Shown piece by piece: positions 36,976 through 49,118 of a DNA stretch of 64,000 nt. Numbering within the stretch: position 1 is the stretch's first letter; every line of letters starts with the position of its first letter. The notes under the pieces were generated by a model. It was not told the DNA's origin. It worked only from the letters and a program-made list of their open reading frames with translations, and did no database searches. Source of the DNA: Odobenus rosmarus divergens (Eukaryota; Chordata; Mammalia; Carnivora; Odobenidae). The stretch is from contig NW_004450567.1 in assembly GCF_000321225.1 (NCBI RefSeq), positions 319,351-383,350 of the forward strand. The letters are read 5' to 3'. Made by a program: the position numbers and the translations under genes.

Positions 36976-37574
36976 CTGAAATACATTTGACATAGTTCTA
37001 AATGATGTATTCTTAACTATACCCACCTTTAATGAATACAAACTAACGCTGAAAAACTGTTGTCTCCTTAAATCATTTTGTTCATTAGAACATATTCAAA
37101 TTGGTCTTCGCCCACAACTGACATGCACAAAAGAATATAACATTTTATTAACAAACACAGAAGCATTTTCAGGGCCTTCATTAAGATGCATTTGTGGAAC
37201 TATATGGCTCTAAATTACTATACAAGACATTGTGCAAGAAGAGAGAAATAGATACATGACCTATTCTCCAAGAGCATGTGACCAAAGTATTCATGCTGTC
37301 AACCTGTTTTTATAAACAACATCCTTTTCCTCTTCTCTCTGAGCACAAATTGCGCAAAACATCTGGGAGATATACAAAATGAGTAGTGTCTTCAATCCTT
37401 GGTATTTAGCAATAAATACAAAACAATTGCTGTCCTATTCAAGCAGATGTATTTAAGTGGAAGAAAAGAGAAAATCTTTTAAAATTCTCCTGCATTTTAG
37501 AATATAATTGTCCAAAGTTTGCAGTGGGTTAGTCTAGAGGGTTAATAGAGTCTAATAGAAGTAAAAAGAAGCAT

Positions 37575-37797
37575 GGGGGCCCTGGGTGGCTCAGTCAGTT
37601 AGGTGTCTGCCTTCGGCTCAGGTCGTGGTCCCAGGGTCATAGGATCGAGCTCTGCATCGAGCTCTGCATTGGGGCTCCCTGCTCAGCAGGGAGTCTGCTT
37701 CTCCCTCTCTCTTTTTCTGCCCCTCCCCAACCCCCCCAGCTCATGCTGTCTCACTCTCTCTCTCAAATAAATAAATAAAATCTTTTAAAAAAAAGAT
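37575..37797 (+). mobile_element. CAN-SINE in intron 5
   Basis: A full-length copy with perfect 14-bp target duplications (gtaaaaagaagcat) at 37,561-37,574 and 37,798-37,811. It contains an internal tandem duplication of 'atcgagctctgc' at 37,644-37,667. Confidence 0.95.
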
Positions 37798-37811
37798 GTA
37801 AAAAGAAGCAT

Positions 37812-39447
37812 AAATATGACTCAAGATAGTCAAAAATATCTTACTGTCCTAATTATCAGTCTATTTAAATTTGACATCTAAAACCTACTTTTACAAAACA
37901 AAGAGTAGAAAAATATTTCCATTCAAAAGTAAAAAAGGCATAGTATATCTTTAAATGCAATGATTGGCTTTTATAAATGAACACCATATCTTTCTTTTTC
38001 TCCACAGTCAGAAGGAAAACAAGCTGATTTTCATGAAAATGTGTATTGAAAGGCAACACTAAGTGAATTTTCTGAAGAATTTACAAAGATGTTTTCATCT
38101 TTGTAATCAGTTGGTAGATAATAAAAGAAATACTTGGCTATGAAGAGAAGGAAAGGGTCCTGGAAAATTTTGCAAGCTAAATCACAAGTTGCATGCCTAA
38201 ATAATTTTTGCACACCATTTAATGGGCCCATTTAAGTCTATTAAATAGTCAATATTTGGTATAATGCTTTGATTTAGAATAAATATCAATGGTTCAGGGA
38301 AAATATTAGCATTATAACTGCATACTACAAAATTCATTTCAGATTATTAGACATCAGAAAGAATGATAAACAGGCATTTGTAGGGAAAAATTTCAGATAA
38401 AGGGGACTTTGTATTCAAATATTTTTATTGTCCTCCTGGGTTATAAATCCAACCTTTATAAGGTGGCAAATTAGAAGTCCAAGAAACCCCTTAAGGGTCC
38501 ATCCCGGTAAGTCAGACGAAGCAATAGAAGACAAAGGAGGCAGGAGGCTACAAATTGCCAAACCTAGATTGAATAAAATCCCTTTTATTTGGTTACAAGT
38601 GCACCAAGGATCATTGTGTATCTTGTTTTGTTTGGGGTTGGGCTCCCATTTGTATACTATAAAGAACATACTATAAATAAATAAATAAATAACACTGTAA
38701 ACAGCGTATCTCGTGCCTTTTTCTTTTCTAATTTGCCTCCATGATTCTTTGTGGAGGTGAAATAGTAATAGAGGTGGGGCCAGAATGTATCAGAATGACC
38801 AGGAAATTTGTTTCAAACTGCATAAGACTCCACTCCCATCTCTCACCTCAACATCATCTCTGGAAAATGTGTACTATTCTTTAGATATGTTAAGACCCAC
38901 GTGTTACCAGAGATGTCTTACAGACACTGGAAATGGTGACACTGCCATCAATGAAAGGCATGTAAATAACCATAGAGGTGAGCATAACACATCCAGAGAT
39001 TTAGAAATATATTTTCATGGCAAGAAACTCTTCAAACACAAGGAGGGCATCTCTCTGGTGTTCTGGCTTTATATTCCTCATATATCCCTATTTCTATTGA
39101 TTTGTCTTTGAGAAATGAGTTAAGTCTAGTGGTGAGCTTTGTTTTTCACCTACTGCCAAAATCCTGCCAAAAAAAAAAAAAATGTAGCTACACACCAATT
39201 CACAGTTTACTCTCAGTAAAATGAATATTTAGTAAATAGAATGAAAAATTGACTAGAAACTCAGAATGTAAGTAGTATAATTGTTCAGTCATATATTACT
39301 ATTATATGGTCCATATTTCTCCTAGATAACACCTACAGTAATTATTAAGTGAATAAATTCAAAGTATGGATATAGTTGGAACATTTTCTTTATATTACAT
39401 TTGTAACTTCTATAAATCTGAGCAAAAATATTAAGGGAAATACTTAC
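37812..39447. other. COL12A1 intron 5, remainder
   Basis: An (AAAT)n run at about 38,676-38,692 and a poly-A at 39,168-39,181 are visible. Nothing else is recognised. Confidence 0.6.
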
Positions 39448-39507
39448 TTTGTATCATTGGTTTTCCAGGTTTCTTCTCACCTGGCTTTGTCGGACCACCT
39501 GTTTGAA
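39448..39507 (-). CDS. COL12A1: COL12A1 exon 5: linker between FN3-1 and VWA1
   Basis: This 60-nt exon (phase 1/1) encodes a Pro/Lys/Gly-rich linker, IQTGGPTKPGEKKPGKPMIQ, ending at residue 131. The donor is ACAAA|GTAAGTA. Two acceptors compete 12 nt apart: the one used here (gactcag, before 39,507) matches the known protein. An upstream AG (ataatcag, before 39,519) would add four residues in frame. Confidence 0.9.
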
Positions 39508-39940
39508 CTGAGTCAAAACCTGATTATTACAAAAAGAAATGAACCCATACAAATACTTCCTAAAAAAATATATATTGTTTTCCACCACTGTCTTTAAATA
39601 TATGATCCATGCCCAGCTGCTCAGAAAATACTGCCAAATAAGCAATGCCTTGCAAATAAATTATCTTTAGTGAGATTTTAGATCTATTTCAAAAAGACAT
39701 TGACATTGTTGCCTGGCAAAGTTTAATGTTTTTAATAGTTTTCACTCATAACATTCCTGCTGCTTCCAAAGACCAGGGTTATAAATCAAGAATGAATTAT
39801 TAACATCCACAAATGACTAGGATCATAGAAAGAATAGTTAATACTGATACAAAGTAACGCTGCATAACAGATTAAACCTGAAAGTTGGAGAAATCTTCTA
39901 CAAAATAAAAGGCATAAAGGTACTTTATATGTGTGCTTAC

Positions 39941-40084
39941 TTGTTAATTGTCCTATAACAGGTACACTTTCTTCTACTTCATCATATGAAGTGATTGTCA
40001 CCACATACTCTATTTCAGGTATAAGGTCTGATAATAAAGTTTCAGTGGTACTAGCTGCAAGGGTAAATTCTTTAGTGGGCCCAT
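39941..40084 (-). CDS. COL12A1: COL12A1 exon 4: second half of FN3-1
   Basis: This 144-nt exon (phase 1/1) runs to residue 111. It begins D-G-P-T-K, contains the [15 protein letters not shown] region typical of the FN3 F and G strands, and ends in GQLT. The acceptor is tttccag and the donor is ACAA|GTAAGC. Confidence 0.95.
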
Positions 40085-40811
40085 CTGGAAATACAGAAAG
40101 GAAAATATGAATGCAAAAAAATATCTTTCACATATAACATGATACAATATAATGTAATTCCCAGATATACTCAAAATTTAAAAAATTAAATATATATATA
40201 CATTTTTTCAGAACATCCAAACATTATCTTCTTCTATCTTCTGAAACCAAAACTTTGAAATTCTACAAATGGACTGGCATAGCATTTACTTATGATAATC
40301 ATATTCAATATTTGTTTGAGGACTCAAGGATTCCTCTGGAATAAAGATATACCAGAATATCAAACCAAAATCTCCCATTCTTTCTGAAGGTGAATGGTAG
40401 TAACAAAATTATTTCATAAATGAGACATAAAACAGAAAATAATTTAATTTTAAATTATGTGCTGGAGGAGAGTGAAGGAAGGCAAATAGGGGATGAAAAT
40501 CAACTCAAGAAGAACAAACACCATAGGTTAAAATTAAGCTGTAGTGGGAAGCAGTCTGTGTGGAAGCAATGCATTCTCCATCCTCAAATGGTTGCGTACA
40601 TTAATGGGTAGCCACAGTCCTCTGAACTGACTTAACTAGATATCAAACATTTCAAAATACAGTATACTAGGTATATACTTATATATTGACAGCTATATAC
40701 TCCCTTCTAGATTATGTTCATTCTTCAATCAGGAAACAGTAGTTCTAGGGACTAAGTGCCTGCTAGGATTTTTATATTATACTAAATTTTCATCAAAACA
40801 GAAATAATCAA

Positions 40812-41022
40812 GGGGTGCCTGGGTGGCTCAGTTGTTAACGCCTCTGCCTTTGGCTCAGGTCATGATCCCAGGTTCCTGGGATCCAGCCCCACATCGGGCT
40901 CCCTGCTCAGCAGGAAGCCTGCTACTTCCTCTCCCACTCCCCCTGCTTGTGTTCCTGTTCTCGCGATCTTGCTCTCTCTCTCTGTCAATTAAATAAATAA
41001 ATAATCTTTAAAAAACAAAAAC
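40812..41022 (+). mobile_element. CAN-SINE in intron 3
   Basis: A complete copy flanked by 18-bp target duplications (caaaacagaaataatcaa) at 40,794-40,811 and 41,023-41,040. The length and identity of the duplications suggest a recent insertion. Confidence 0.96.
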
Positions 41023-41628
41023 CAAAACAGAAATAATCAAGAAAAGTAACAGATGGTATAATAAAACCCTGAGAAACACTCCTGGTTTAAGTGTGGAGCA
41101 TGCAGAACCAACCAGGGCCCCCACAAGACAAGACACCAGGTCTCTGCCGGGTTGGGGGGTGTCAGTGCCAGTTTGAGGAGTATAGGAGTCAGTAATTTCC
41201 AACACATGGAAACTGATAGAACTGTTTTTCAACAGCTTTTTTGCTTTAGAATGAATGAATGTGTTAACTGCCAGTACATTTGGGGAGAAAAATTCAAAGA
41301 AGAAAAAGTAAATTCTTGACCCCTTAAGTTCCCAGATCCTATTAAAAAAATTTTTCCCAATTCCTTGAGAAATTAGCATTTTAAATCATTAGTATTTTTA
41401 AAGGCCATAAATATTTAAACACAGCTGTAGTGATAAATTATATTGATACCATCCCTCTCTACTATCGGCCAGATAAGACTTCTTCCTACCACCTGGCCAG
41501 TGCTAGTGGAAATGGTTGTTTTTCATTCCATGTTAAAACTGAAAGTTAATCAATAGAGATTAATTTTCCACCCTTGGGCAACATCATAAACACTAGAGAT
41601 AACTCCTGAGAACAACCAAAACAAGGTG

Positions 41629-41661
41629 TTTTTTTATTTTGTTTTGTTTTGTTTTGTTTTT
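41629..41661. repeat. (TTTTG)n simple repeat (intron 3)
   Basis: Four to five TTTTG units follow a T run. Confidence 0.85.
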
Positions 41662-41999
41662 CAAAGACTCTTAGCCTAGGATCTGTGGAATCCACCTAGC
41701 CAAAGTAAATTCTTCTCTTCCATCATGGCAGCTCACCATTATTCCAGAATAATGTTTCCTGAGTACTGAAATGTGTAGGACACTGGGTAAGGCATAACAA
41801 CTCACTTCATCACTTGACACTTTAAATATTGAAAAGACTAACTCAAGAAGAATATCAAGAAGTGAGAACTCTATTTTATAAAAATCAAATATTACCAGCA
41901 ATATTCTAATCAAGCAAAAAAAAAAAAAACTCCACTTTTAATAACAGCAGCTTAGCACAGTGAACCATTTTAATAAAGCTCAACACTACAAAAATATAA

Positions 42000-42155
42000 C
42001 AGTGAGTGCTAGGCTGGAAACCTGGAGACCTGAGTTCACCAAATATCTGGTGACATTGGCTAAATTCCTAAAGTTTTCTAAACTTCAGCTTTCTCATAAT
42101 GAAATGGAAGGAGGAGAGAAGACTGGATTATATCATCTTTGATGTCTCTGTTTTA
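42000..42155 (+). repeat. MIR/CORE-SINE-like fragment next to exon 3
   Basis: 'ctggagacctgagttcacc', 'tggctaaattcctaaagttttctaaacttcagctttctcataatgaaatg' and 'actggattatatcatctttgatgtc' follow the CORE-SINE layout. It ends about 25 bases from the exon 3 donor. Confidence 0.65.
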
Positions 42156-42179
42156 AAACCCCAATATCTCAAAACTTAC

Positions 42180-42296
42180 CTGTTGTAGGGTCCACTGTTA
42201 TTCTGTAACCCACAATTGGATCAGCTGGTCTTGCCCATGACATATGAACAGTATTTTCATCTATTATTTTAAAATTCAAGTCTGAAGGTGGGTCAA
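42180..42296 (-). CDS. COL12A1: COL12A1 exon 3: first half of FN3-1
   Basis: This 117-nt exon is phase 1 at both ends and encodes residues 25-63. It reads [20 protein letters not shown] followed by W and the Y-x-I-T of the FN3 C strand. The acceptor is a strong tctctcttttgcag and the donor is CAG|GTAAGT. It is the first exon of the cassette skipped in the short isoform. Confidence 0.95.
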
Positions 42297-44999
42297 CTGC
42301 AAAAGAGAGAGTTGATATCAATTACATTTTCCAATGTCACAAAGTGGTCAATTTAATCAATAAAGAATTGTGTTGAGCAAAGCTTACTAAAAATTGTCTT
42401 TGCATAAATTTGTTTCCAACAAATATAGAAGATATCTTGTTGGATAAGAATAAAATTAAAAGCTGACAAGATATGACAAAACATCAGAGAGTATACATAT
42501 TACAGAAGACAGCACAAAACACTCTTGATTCTTGAGTTGCTAGGTCATCCAAGAATGGCCAGCAAAATCAAGCATAATAGAAACATATTTGGATACAAGT
42601 ACATACAAATACAATGAAATCACAGATAATAACCACATATGCAAACAATTCACATAACAATTAAAGGGATCTCAATACATGCGGAGAGCATTTTGAATAA
42701 GCATGCCAAATCACAACCTGCTTATAACCATAGAAGTTAATTTAGAACATTGACATAGAACTTTTTTCCCATAATGTGGAAAAGAATCACTGATGTTTTT
42801 GATTCTCTGCATCATTGTCTTGTTACAATTTTTGTTTGATAAATCTCAATCTGTGCAGAGATGAAATTTAATGAAAGGGAGAAGTCATGGGAAATTTAGT
42901 ACTGTTATGTTGCACAGGAAATATACATTTAAATGTATATTCACATTCACATGGGCAAATATTCAAAAATAGTAAAAAAGGATGTCAAAAATTTATAAAT
43001 ATATAAAAAGTATATATACAGATGTTTATAAAACTAATAGTCTGCCTGTTTACACCAATACGCTGTATGTTTGCAAGGTGTAAACCAACACTATTATTTT
43101 CCTTTGCAGCAGGTATACTCCATACTAGAAGTGGCATTTTAGATTAAAATGCCAGTATGGTCCTTTACAAAATGATGGTTAATTATGAAAAGACAACATC
43201 AAACCATATATTTATGGACATTTATTTACAGAACTTAAAGGAAACAGTGAAGAAGGATCAGCGATCTGAAGACATGACTGTGCATAAAAACTTGGAGAAG
43301 TCAATGACAGGAATAACTGAAAAGTACAGAAAGAAGTAGTTTACATACAAAACTATACAGCTTCATGCATGTGTCAATGAAATGTTGACTTGTTTTTAGT
43401 TTCCCACAATGAACGAAAGCCTCCATGTACAATAGTCATTACACAAAGACGTTTCCGAAATATTTTATAATGATATTCTCTCTGCAATGTTCATGCCTCA
43501 TCATGCAGCATTGTACTGACTCACTGTCAGTGCATGGTCAATGCATTATAAATTACTACTCTTGAAGTAGGTCAACAAAGTAAGATGACTTTCAGCCATC
43601 CTTTTCTTAAGGCATTTAAGTCTGAAAGTATTCCTTGTGAGTCAGATTATTTGCATCTCTTTTGAGGGATTACAATCCCTTTTTAGGTTTTCATAGAGGT
43701 CAATTGAAATACAGTAGTAGCTTTGAGACATGAGTCACAGAATTTAACTGGGGTTAGGGATTTATGTAATATTAATAGCACATTTTAATGGAAATAAAAC
43801 AAATTAAGCAAACATTTGCTTTGATGAACTGCTGCTTCCAACTGTAGGAGATGGCTTTTTACTTTCATTGGATTTACTAGCAATGGAATGAATGTTATTT
43901 TCTTACTATCCATACACAGGCAGTGAGATTAGACTATTAATCTACATGCATAGTTTAATTATTCAACATTCTGCTGTCTGTAGTCATATTGCAAGGTTTA
44001 GCTGGAGTCATCTCTTAGTATAACAAGCATGCAACAAATGTTAACAGAACAAGAGGTATTAAGAATATCATTATAAAATATTGTTCCAGTAGCAATGGCT
44101 CAGGACAAATTTAATGCAAAGGCAGACACAACTGGCCTGAGCATGCTTTTAAAAAAAAATCAGTACATGGAAAAACAGTACCACCAACCTTGCAGGGAAA
44201 TTGACCTGAAGCAGCAGACATTAGGTTAAAACTGCTGAAGGGCAGCAGCGGCCCACCTTGTTGGTTTCCAAATGACCAGGATTCCAGAAAAACTGAAAAA
44301 TTGACTGTTGGGAAAAGTCTTTAACATTTCAGAGGATTTTAAGGTGTTCATAGAAACTCAGATGTGGTACTTGGGAATCAAAAACAGGACAGAATGGCCA
44401 ACTAGCATGTGTGCACCAGAGAGCCCACTCCACTTTCCTTCCTGCCACTTGTATCACATGTAAAACCTTCCAGGCTTGCCACTTCAGTTATACGTTTTTG
44501 CTTGTTCGTTTCATGAAAAAAGATAACAAGGCAGGTGTGAGTATGGACCATGTCAACTTGAATCAATGCAAAATGTATTTTCGTTAATTTTGAAAATCTT
44601 TTCTTTTGCATAAAAATAATTCACAACTGCCATTGCTTTGTCACAAGCTGTGTCCATGTTCCCCGAGACAATGCAGATGCCAGAATATTTCCAATATGAG
44701 CTATCTACAAGGGACTATGATTGCAGAGAGCCATAGTTGCATAGAATGAGAATCTGAACCAAGAGAAATAGAACTCAAATTATAAATAAATAATATTGCA
44801 ATCAGATATATATTCAAAAAACCTGAATACCAATAATGAAAAGACTAAAATTTTAAGTACTCATAACTCCAGTAGTTTTAATCTCCCATTTAGGAACAAT
44901 GCTTTTCCTCATCAATAAGTTATGCTATAAAAACTGCATTCTGGTGATATTTTTTTACCTAAATTGGCAGGATGTGGGGCTTTTTAGGAATGATAATTA
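42297..44999. other. COL12A1 intron 2, 3' half
   Basis: AT-rich sequence without recognised repeats or exons. The ORF at 43,157-43,339 has no supporting motif. Confidence 0.6.
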
Positions 45000-45200
45000 T
45001 AGTTAGCATTTTCTGAGTGTCTACTATACAATAGGCAGAGTACAAGTCACTTTATATATTGTCTCTTTTTCTTCTCATAACAATCCCGCATAATGTGTCC
45101 TGTTTTCCCTGTTTCACAGATGAGTCAGTGAAATTCAGAGAGATTAACACAGCTAACAAGCAGCAAAACTTTGATCCCATAGTTGGACTCCAAAGCATAC
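45000..45200 (-). repeat. MIR fragment (intron 2)
   Basis: 'tgtttcacagatgagtcagtgaaattcagagagattaacacagctaacaag' is the MIR core reversed, with 'gagtgtctactatacaataggcagag' upstream. Confidence 0.8.
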
Positions 45201-45744
45201 AATGTAAAGAAGAAGAAATATTTGAATGAATGACTAACTTTAGAAAGCAATATTTGTATATAGGTGCCTATTAATATATACCTATATATTTTCTATTCTA
45301 TAAAAAATTAGTTGATGCCTGTTCAATAATAAATATGTAGTATTCAGATATTTCCAGTTCAGATATAGATAGAATTTGACAAATTAACTTTACACACTTT
45401 GTTTAAATCTAAAGTATCTATCTTGATATATATTTGACAAAACAGTTTTTTTCATTATGTCAACCAAAAGGAAATTTACCAACCGTGCAGAGATGAATGG
45501 ATGGATGGAAAGATGGACAGATAGGAGAATATTCTAATAAGTTTTGGTAACATACAAAATATGTTAAAGATAAAGCAAAACATAATACCAAAATATTGTC
45601 TTGATGAACTGGCAAGACCTAGCAAGTGATGGATTATTCTGTACACATTACAAAATGTGTTCTTTCATGGTTGACCAGTTTTCAAGCAAGAAGCACAGTG
45701 TAGGCAAACTAGCACTAAAGCAAGACAAGAAAACCTAGGTCTCA

Positions 45745-45870
45745 TCTGTACCTTGTCCTGAAGTAACTACATTAGTTATTTAGCCTCTCTTCCTCATTTC
45801 CCATTTGCAAATGAGTAAATTAGAATAGATGATCTGTAACTTGCCCTATAGTCCAAAATTTCTGTTATGA
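45745..45870 (+). repeat. MIR/CORE-SINE-like fragment (intron 2)
   Basis: 'tttagcctctcttcctcatttcccatttgcaaatgagtaaattagaatagatgatctgtaac' resembles the CORE-SINE 3' half. Confidence 0.6.
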
Positions 45871-46747
45871 CACAGTATTATCAGATAAACATAGGCACAG
45901 AGCTATAGAAATATATATTAACTAGCCTTTTAACCTAGACACAAGACAATTAAAGCTTGTCTTTAATGGCCTCAACTCACTGGTCAATTGATAATATCCA
46001 GTTATTTCTCATAAATTATAAATACAAGTCAAACTTACTAAAATTAAAACCCTGTTTTTCACAAGACATGTTCATCTTGAATTCTAGATTAATTAGAAAG
46101 GTGTCTAATTCTCAGGTAACACTGGCCACTAACCTTTAAATGCAAAGTGTTAGGTTTTCTAAATGGCAATTAACATACTATAAGATACATGAACCAAAAA
46201 TGATTCATACATTCTGGGTCATACAGAACACTGGCCAAGTTCAAGGCCAATAAGCTAAAAATTACAAATACTAAAGGCCAGAAAAAATCAATTTCACCCT
46301 TATTTCCGTAAGACAAAATACTATATTATGAAAAATAAAGTTCCTTGTATCAGCAGATAGAAGGAAAACAGCAGGAGGAGGAGAGTGGTACCACAATAAA
46401 AAAGAGGAGATAAAAAAATGTATGCCAAAACCTTTTAATTAATATCGAAAAAGGTATTTTTTTCAACATATAAAAAGTTAAGTAAATAGAAACTGGTTGG
46501 AAAATAGTATGAATTCAAGAGTTCAAGCATGACATTGTAAAAGGGAAAAAAAAGTAACTATGGCCAATTTACAACTCAGTTCAAAATGACATAGCAGGAA
46601 ACAGGGGCACCAGCTGAAATTTTGAAATGCCCCCCAATGTTTCCAAGAAATTTTCTTTCCAGCCATTGTCCCCAGAAAGGCCTTGGCCACAAATTTTGTT
46701 AGCCCTTCACAAGCTTGTGGGACCACTTAGTTGGTAGTGAACACCCA

Positions 46748-47085
46748 AGCTATGCTGTCCAATATGGGAGCCACCAGCCACATGGGGCTATCAAGCACTT
46801 GAAATGTGGCCAGTTCAAAATGAAACACACTGCAAGTGTAAAATACATACCCAATTTCAAAGACTTAGTACAAAACTGTAAAATATCGCACTAGAAATTT
46901 TTATATTGATTACATGTTGAAGTGATAACACGGTGGATATAGTGGGTTAAGTTAAATATACTATAAAGAGTAATGTCTCTTGGTTCTTTTTCCTTTTTTA
47001 ATGTGGCAACCAGAAAATTTTAAGTTACACATGTGGCTTGCTATTGTGGCTTACAATATATTTCTTTTTGACAGTAGCAAACTAG
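46748..47085. mobile_element. Old DNA-transposon-like element with inverted ends (intron 2)
   Basis: The left end 'tatgctgtccaatatgggagccaccagccacatggggct' is loosely inverted at the right end ('acacatgtggcttgctattgtggctt'), a known mammalian repeat pattern. I cannot name the family with confidence. Confidence 0.5.
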
Positions 47086-47685
47086 AGAATAAGGCCAAAA
47101 AAATGAATCTCATTAAAATATAATTATTAAATGCTGACCCTAAGGAGGTGGGAGACAACAAAGACACAGCTTAGGAAAGCACCAGATTGAAAAGATAAAA
47201 TGTGAGAAATACGGAAATAACCAGTAATGTAGACAGTAAAATGTTCTCTTCTTTTTGTTATTGCTCTATAGTTGACACACAATGTTAAAATGTTCTCTTT
47301 AACTGCACTTTGCTAACCAGCCATTATCCAATTGAGAATGGATTTTTTCCACTTACATCATTTCCAACCTAATTCTTTTCCTAAGAATTCTCAAATCTTT
47401 CTGATTTTCGAATAAGTATTTTCTTAATGAGCAATAAATAGGCCACTTCAGTGAATTATCTAAAAATATCTTTAGTAGGGCTTCCAGAAGCTCCTCAAAT
47501 AAAATTCCTTCCTAACAACGACATAGAGAGGAACATTAAAGGCAACCTCATCTGAGTATCACTTCACAGAAGCCTCTCTGAAAAGCCTCTACATTCACAC
47601 AGGAGTGGTCAGATAAGAAGAGCAGCAAGTTTCTCCCACTTTTTTAAGCAGGCCACAAATGTTGGAACCTCTCAGTTTTTCCTAA

Positions 47686-47755
47686 TCTTTTCTTTCTTTC
47701 TTTCTTTCTTTTCCTTTTTTTTCCTTTCTTTCTTTCTTTTTTTTTTTTTTTTTTT
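47686..47755. repeat. Polypyrimidine (TTTC)n/T-run tract (intron 2)
   Basis: Blocks of TTTC and T-runs on the plus strand read as GAAA/A-rich RNA in the COL12A1 transcript. It is 1.26 kb downstream of the exon 2 donor. Confidence 0.9.
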
Positions 47756-48159
47756 GTACCTGCCCTCCCGAAGTGGAAAATCAAACACAACAGAAAGTTT
47801 TTTAAAATCGCAGTACTGTCATGAGCCGGCTCTCCTTTCCCACAACCTCTAAAAAAGTACCATCCACCCTAGAATTCCCACAGCTGCCCCATGCATTTCT
47901 TTCCTCCCTTAACTCCATCAGGGGCATTTTTATTGGGGAAAAAAAAAATTAAGATGTCTGTTATGGTATTACCCGATTTACCTTGCAGAACAATAACTCT
48001 AGTTTGTCAGGTCTCGAATGATAACTTGAGGGAACACAAGCTCTCACTAGGTTAATATACAAAAATAACTTTTTAAATAAATACTGAGAAATGAGGGTAT
48101 TGAGGGCACACAACAAAAAGAATAAAGTGAGGTTGAAAAATCTCGCAAAGGTCCTTCAT

Positions 48160-48790
48160 TTTCTACAGGGTGTAGCCGTTTTTGCAGACCTGGGGACCAC
48201 GACACCCATGTCCTAGCTCCGGACCGACTCCACTCAGGTCTGATGCGGGAGGGAAGAAGGGAGGGACAGAGAGCCTGGCTTGCCTGGCGCCCACTTGCTT
48301 CCTGGGTTGGAAACCTTGACGCAGACCCAAGCTGTCGGCGCGGGGCTGGGCCTGAGCCACGTTCCTCCGAGCCCCCGCAAACCAAACAGGGACAGCAGTG
48401 ACCCTGGGCCACGAGAACACATTCTGGGTCCGGATCTCTGCTTGCCACCCATCCTCTAGGCTGTTTGGCTGCCACCTCGTTCGCCTGCACCGCCCGCCTC
48501 AACGACTGAGCTCCCCACAAAACACACAGAGGCGCAGAGCCAGCACTGTTGGAATCCTTTATTTCATGCTGTCCCCGAGGTCGCAGCCCCGAGCCAGGTG
48601 GTGAACAGCCAGGCGAGCGAGCGCGCCCGCGCTCCGGGGCTCCCGGGTAGCACCAGGAGGCGTCCTGTTCGGAGAGCTGGGTGCAGCTGTCGCCCCCTCC
48701 CGGACGGCTGGTCCTCTCGGAAGGCAGCAGTGTAGGTGGCAGTGTGGACAGCACACCGCAGGGACAAGCGCAAGGAGACCACACAGCACT
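48160..48790. other. GC-rich segment in intron 2, 0.2-0.85 kb downstream of exon 2
   Basis: GC and CpG content is raised against AT-rich flanks. Overlapping long ORFs on both strands (up to 245 codons on the minus strand at 48,047-48,784) are a by-product of GC richness. No known domain, start context or splice frame supports a protein. Confidence 0.5.
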
Positions 48791-49010
48791 GTACGGAATG
48801 GATTAAGCAGAATGCGAAAGAGCTGGACCTGAGAGCTGGAACATGGACAGACCTCAGGAGAAGGGGGCGTTTCTCTTAGAGGAGAGAAACATCCGGAGAA
48901 AACACGCAGTACAGGGAAAACAGAGCAAGCAATAGTGGCAAGATCGTTTGCTTTGTCCTTTCTAGAATTCTACATTGTCATCGAGGGAGGGGGAAGGAAG
49001 AGCAATTTAC

Positions 49011-49118
49011 CTTCTGCCTCAATGGAAGACAGGAGCAGGGCCGCGCCCAGGGCGGCAAGCGCTGGGGGAAGCCTGGTCCGCATGCTCGGCCTCCGAGCTC
49101 ACAGCCGCATGAAGGGAT
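49011..49118 (-). CDS. COL12A1: COL12A1 exon 2: end of 5'UTR, start codon and signal peptide
   Basis: The acceptor (tgcttcctcccgcag) precedes 49,118 and the donor GTAAAT follows 49,011. The start codon is at 49,083-49,081 with A at -3. Translation is MRTRLPPALAALGAALLLSS followed by IEAE: a basic N-terminus, hydrophobic core and small residues before the cleavage region, a typical secretory signal. Coding length is 73 nt (24 codons plus one base). A three-codon upstream ORF (Met-Arg-Leu-stop) lies at 49,110-49,099 in the leader part. This exon is shared by long (XIIA) and short (XIIB) forms. Confidence 0.95.

Noticed and set aside
4380..42296. COL14A1 or COL20A1 instead of COL12A1
   Set aside because: Three VWA domains appear before FN3-9 and the exon residue totals match collagen XII positions; COL14A1 has two VWA domains.
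48047..48784. 245-codon minus-strand ORF downstream of COL12A1 exon 2
   Set aside because: It lies in GC-rich sequence with overlapping ORFs in other frames, has no recognisable domain, and sits inside intron 2 on the COL12A1 strand.
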